DNA from: Bacteroidales bacterium
GTDB lineage: Bacteria > Bacteroidota > Bacteroidia > Bacteroidales > JAHJDW01
Reading direction: 5' to 3'
NCBI GenBank assembly: GCA_029004185.1
Contig: JAQUPB010000004.1
Coordinates: 1-52,679 of the forward strand
Length of the DNA: 52,679 bases
The translations under genes were made by a program, and so were the position numbers. This document shows positions 52,001 through 52,679 of this stretch, in pieces. The notes beneath the pieces were generated by a model. It saw only the letters and a program-made list of their open reading frames with translations. It did no database searches and was not told the DNA's origin. Position 1 is the first letter of the stretch. Every line of letters starts with the position of its first letter.

Positions 52001-52679
52001 CCAGGTCGTTATTTCTTTCTTCTGATTCGGAATAAACGAGATTATCGTTAACCCATGCTTTCAATGAACCCGATGTTCCGATTCTTAATTGTACATCCTT
52101 GTCGGAAGGACTGTAAACAAATGTTTGCGCATAAATTATTGCATTGTGATAATAAAAGTGATAAGTAAGGTACATCCATTTATTTCTTTTGTTTGCCGGC
52201 ATATCAAACCAATATACGGTTGCTCCGTATTTGTTAACGAAAGGATGTTTGGAATCAACATACTTTATAGGCTCGTAGTTTTTGTCGAATCCGCTTCCTG
52301 AAATATTTTCAAACTCACCTACAATCTGCCATACCGAATTTGCGCCAAGTTTTTCATATTCTTTTTCCGCGTTATTCAAATTGTTTGTTATCTCATAATG
52401 ATCGCCAAGTGAAGAAACTGCCATTGCCTGAATTGTTCCCTCGGCTTTTGTATCTTCTATAACTTTATTCAGGAGTTCAAGTTGTTCACTTGTTTTTTTT
52501 GCACCCTCGAAAATACAGGCAGTGCTCCATAATGCATACATATATGGATACGGATTATCAGAGGCATTAAAAAAATTCATGAATTCCTTAAACGATTCTT
52601 TATTTGTTTTATCAACGTTCGATAGCATTGATAAAACCAGCGAAGCTTCGGCTTTTATTTTCTTGTCGGAAGAAGCGGC
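49074..52679 (-). CDS. Large TPR protein with DUF3857 and transglutaminase-like domains (5' end outside)
   Basis: The frame stays open to the window edge, so the N-terminus (signal peptide) lies outside; 1201 residues are visible. TPR-like helices fill the first half (units such as YLRNQKSYEARKILLKAQ and AEDWYKKSLVLAPYVGAYWG). A DUF3857 domain at about 620-790 begins with VILLDETQKIVYSGG. A transglutaminase-like domain near 835-910 has LGDCKDVSTLFVAMCKEIG, with the catalytic-type Cys in GDCKD and a later His in FNHCIAKVN and an Asp after it. The C-terminal part is beta-rich. The family is common in Bacteroidota, exported, and of unknown function. Confidence 0.82.
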   Translation of the reverse strand, partial: AASSDKKIKAEASLVLSMLSNVDKTNKESFKEFMNFFNASDNPYPYMYALWSTACIFEGAKKTSEQLELLNKVIEDTKAEGTIQAMAVSSLGDHYEITNNLNNAEKEYEKLGANSVWQIVGEFENISGSGFDKNYEPIKYVDSKHPFVNKYGATVYWFDMPANKRNKWMYLTYHFYYHNAIIYAQTFVYSPSDKDVQLRIGTSGSLKAWVNDNLVYSESEERNNDLDTYIATIKLKKGYNRILIQIGESEIGASNFLMRITDNKGRPVPNMLYSKTPKEYTPDNSYKSTYIPNFAEEFFKKEIEQNPNKMLNYLLLANTYLRNQKSYEARKILLKAQKIAPKCSFIHYDLLDVYYSEKNNTDYNATLEWLKDNDPKSLFSLNCLYREDIDKEDYKGAEEKLDQIENLYGINQATMSKRIELAAKNKKQEELIKLAEAAYKKYPEEADFVDLKHAIEVEVNKNYPGAIRVLKKYLSNHYTTSILASITDDYFHIGDITNGFSSFKELIELNPGEAEYPKQIGDVYFQLQKYSEAEDWYKKSLVLAPYVGAYWGELASAYENQSQKTNAIDAYKKSITYSPNQYENRKKLTKLEDKKDPYDYFTQPDVYAICKSSPKASEYPEDNSVILLDETQKIVYSGGASEEKHIILIKVLNAQGIDTWKNYTIYYYYMQRLLIEKAEVIKPSGSKIAAETSDNKIVFTSLEVGDAIHITYKVENYYVGKLAPYFSNKCYFSHAFPYLKTKYSLLISPEIKFTSKFSQEEIAPKVTKDKEFDLYIWEKTNQESIKSEDKMPKFSDYANVLHLSSFPDWTYISNWYYDLASTKAKSDFEVKETVASLFEGKTNLSTMAKVKEIYNYIVKNIRYSSVSFLQSSFVPQKASKVLNTKLGDCKDVSTLFVAMCKEIGVNAEWVLVNTKNNGKKDLLLPSVAFNHCIAKVNIDSKDYYIELTSDFLPFNSFYESLIEAYVLEIKNEKDKIVVNPFYLNPPTRNLNLISRTGTVNIDGENLNIIKTNYKVGLFAADMRSSYRDLGKKEQEKSMLEALTGEYPNVKLNSLEFKHLDDRTDTVIYKYNYTASGAITKVSGLSLFIIPWAMKADAKDFIFAQERKYPIDISSTYISDSNVETLVIILPPAKILAEIPKTIKYTCAIADYTLTFSVLKNKITAKRELKIKKDIIQLSEIKQFADFYKKVITADTKQIAFK

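Overview
The window looks like a chromosomal segment of an anaerobic, AT-rich member of the Bacteroidota. The grounds are six secreted proteins with C-terminal type IX secretion (T9SS) sorting domains, promoters of the TAnnTTTG type, a propeller histidine kinase paired with a LytTR regulator, a very large pyruvate:ferredoxin oxidoreductase, and a DUF4783-nadC-yihY operon. Species cannot be named from sequence alone.

Layout. 1-4561 is a surface-glycan locus: two methyltransferases on the minus strand, then a tight plus-strand operon of GT11 fucosyltransferase, methyltransferase and glycosyltransferase. 4693-14317 is a secreted-protein and signalling block. It holds a LamG/T9SS protein, a LytTR response regulator, its propeller kinase, a tail-fibre-like coiled-coil protein, a large T9SS protein of unknown function and a small lipoprotein. 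14436-18243 returns to glycan functions (methyltransferase, Wzx-like flippase, polysaccharide-deacetylase-like protein) and runs into the DUF4783-nadC-yihY operon. tRNA-Gly(GCC) and tRNA-Leu(TAA) follow at 20.7-20.9 kb. 21.1-24.8 kb holds a T9SS protein and a TPR kinase/NarL regulator pair. 25.0-29.4 kb is a translationally coupled pair of exported proteins: an ankyrin protein and a WD40-caspase fusion. A zinc-ribbon/J-domain protein, a YCF48-repeat T9SS protein and a 1083-residue T9SS protein follow. 36.9-42.8 kb is central metabolism (nifJ; acyl-CoA carboxyltransferase with its biotin carrier). 42.8-52.7 kb holds a basic lipoprotein, a ComM/YifB ATPase, a radical SAM/SPASM protein, rlpA, hflX, a T9SS protein and a large TPR/DUF3857 transglutaminase-like protein cut by the window end.

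The most interesting signal is regulatory. Two unlinked promoters (about 4577-4664 and 10210-10298) carry the same architecture: three copies of a GAATTCTA-type core spaced exactly 21 bp apart, with the third 21-bp unit ending in the TTGAC of the promoter. They drive the two secreted-protein units on either side of the LytTR regulator/propeller kinase pair. The 21-bp spacing is the one known for LytTR-family direct-repeat sites, so the block reads as a self-contained sensing and surface-remodelling module; this link is inferred.

A second theme is genome plasticity by short repeats. Several intergenic palindromes are built from 9-10 bp words. Two genes (a lipoprotein and a radical SAM protein) each lie between a real 3' gene end and a second, partial copy of that same end, which suggests recent insertion or segmental duplication.
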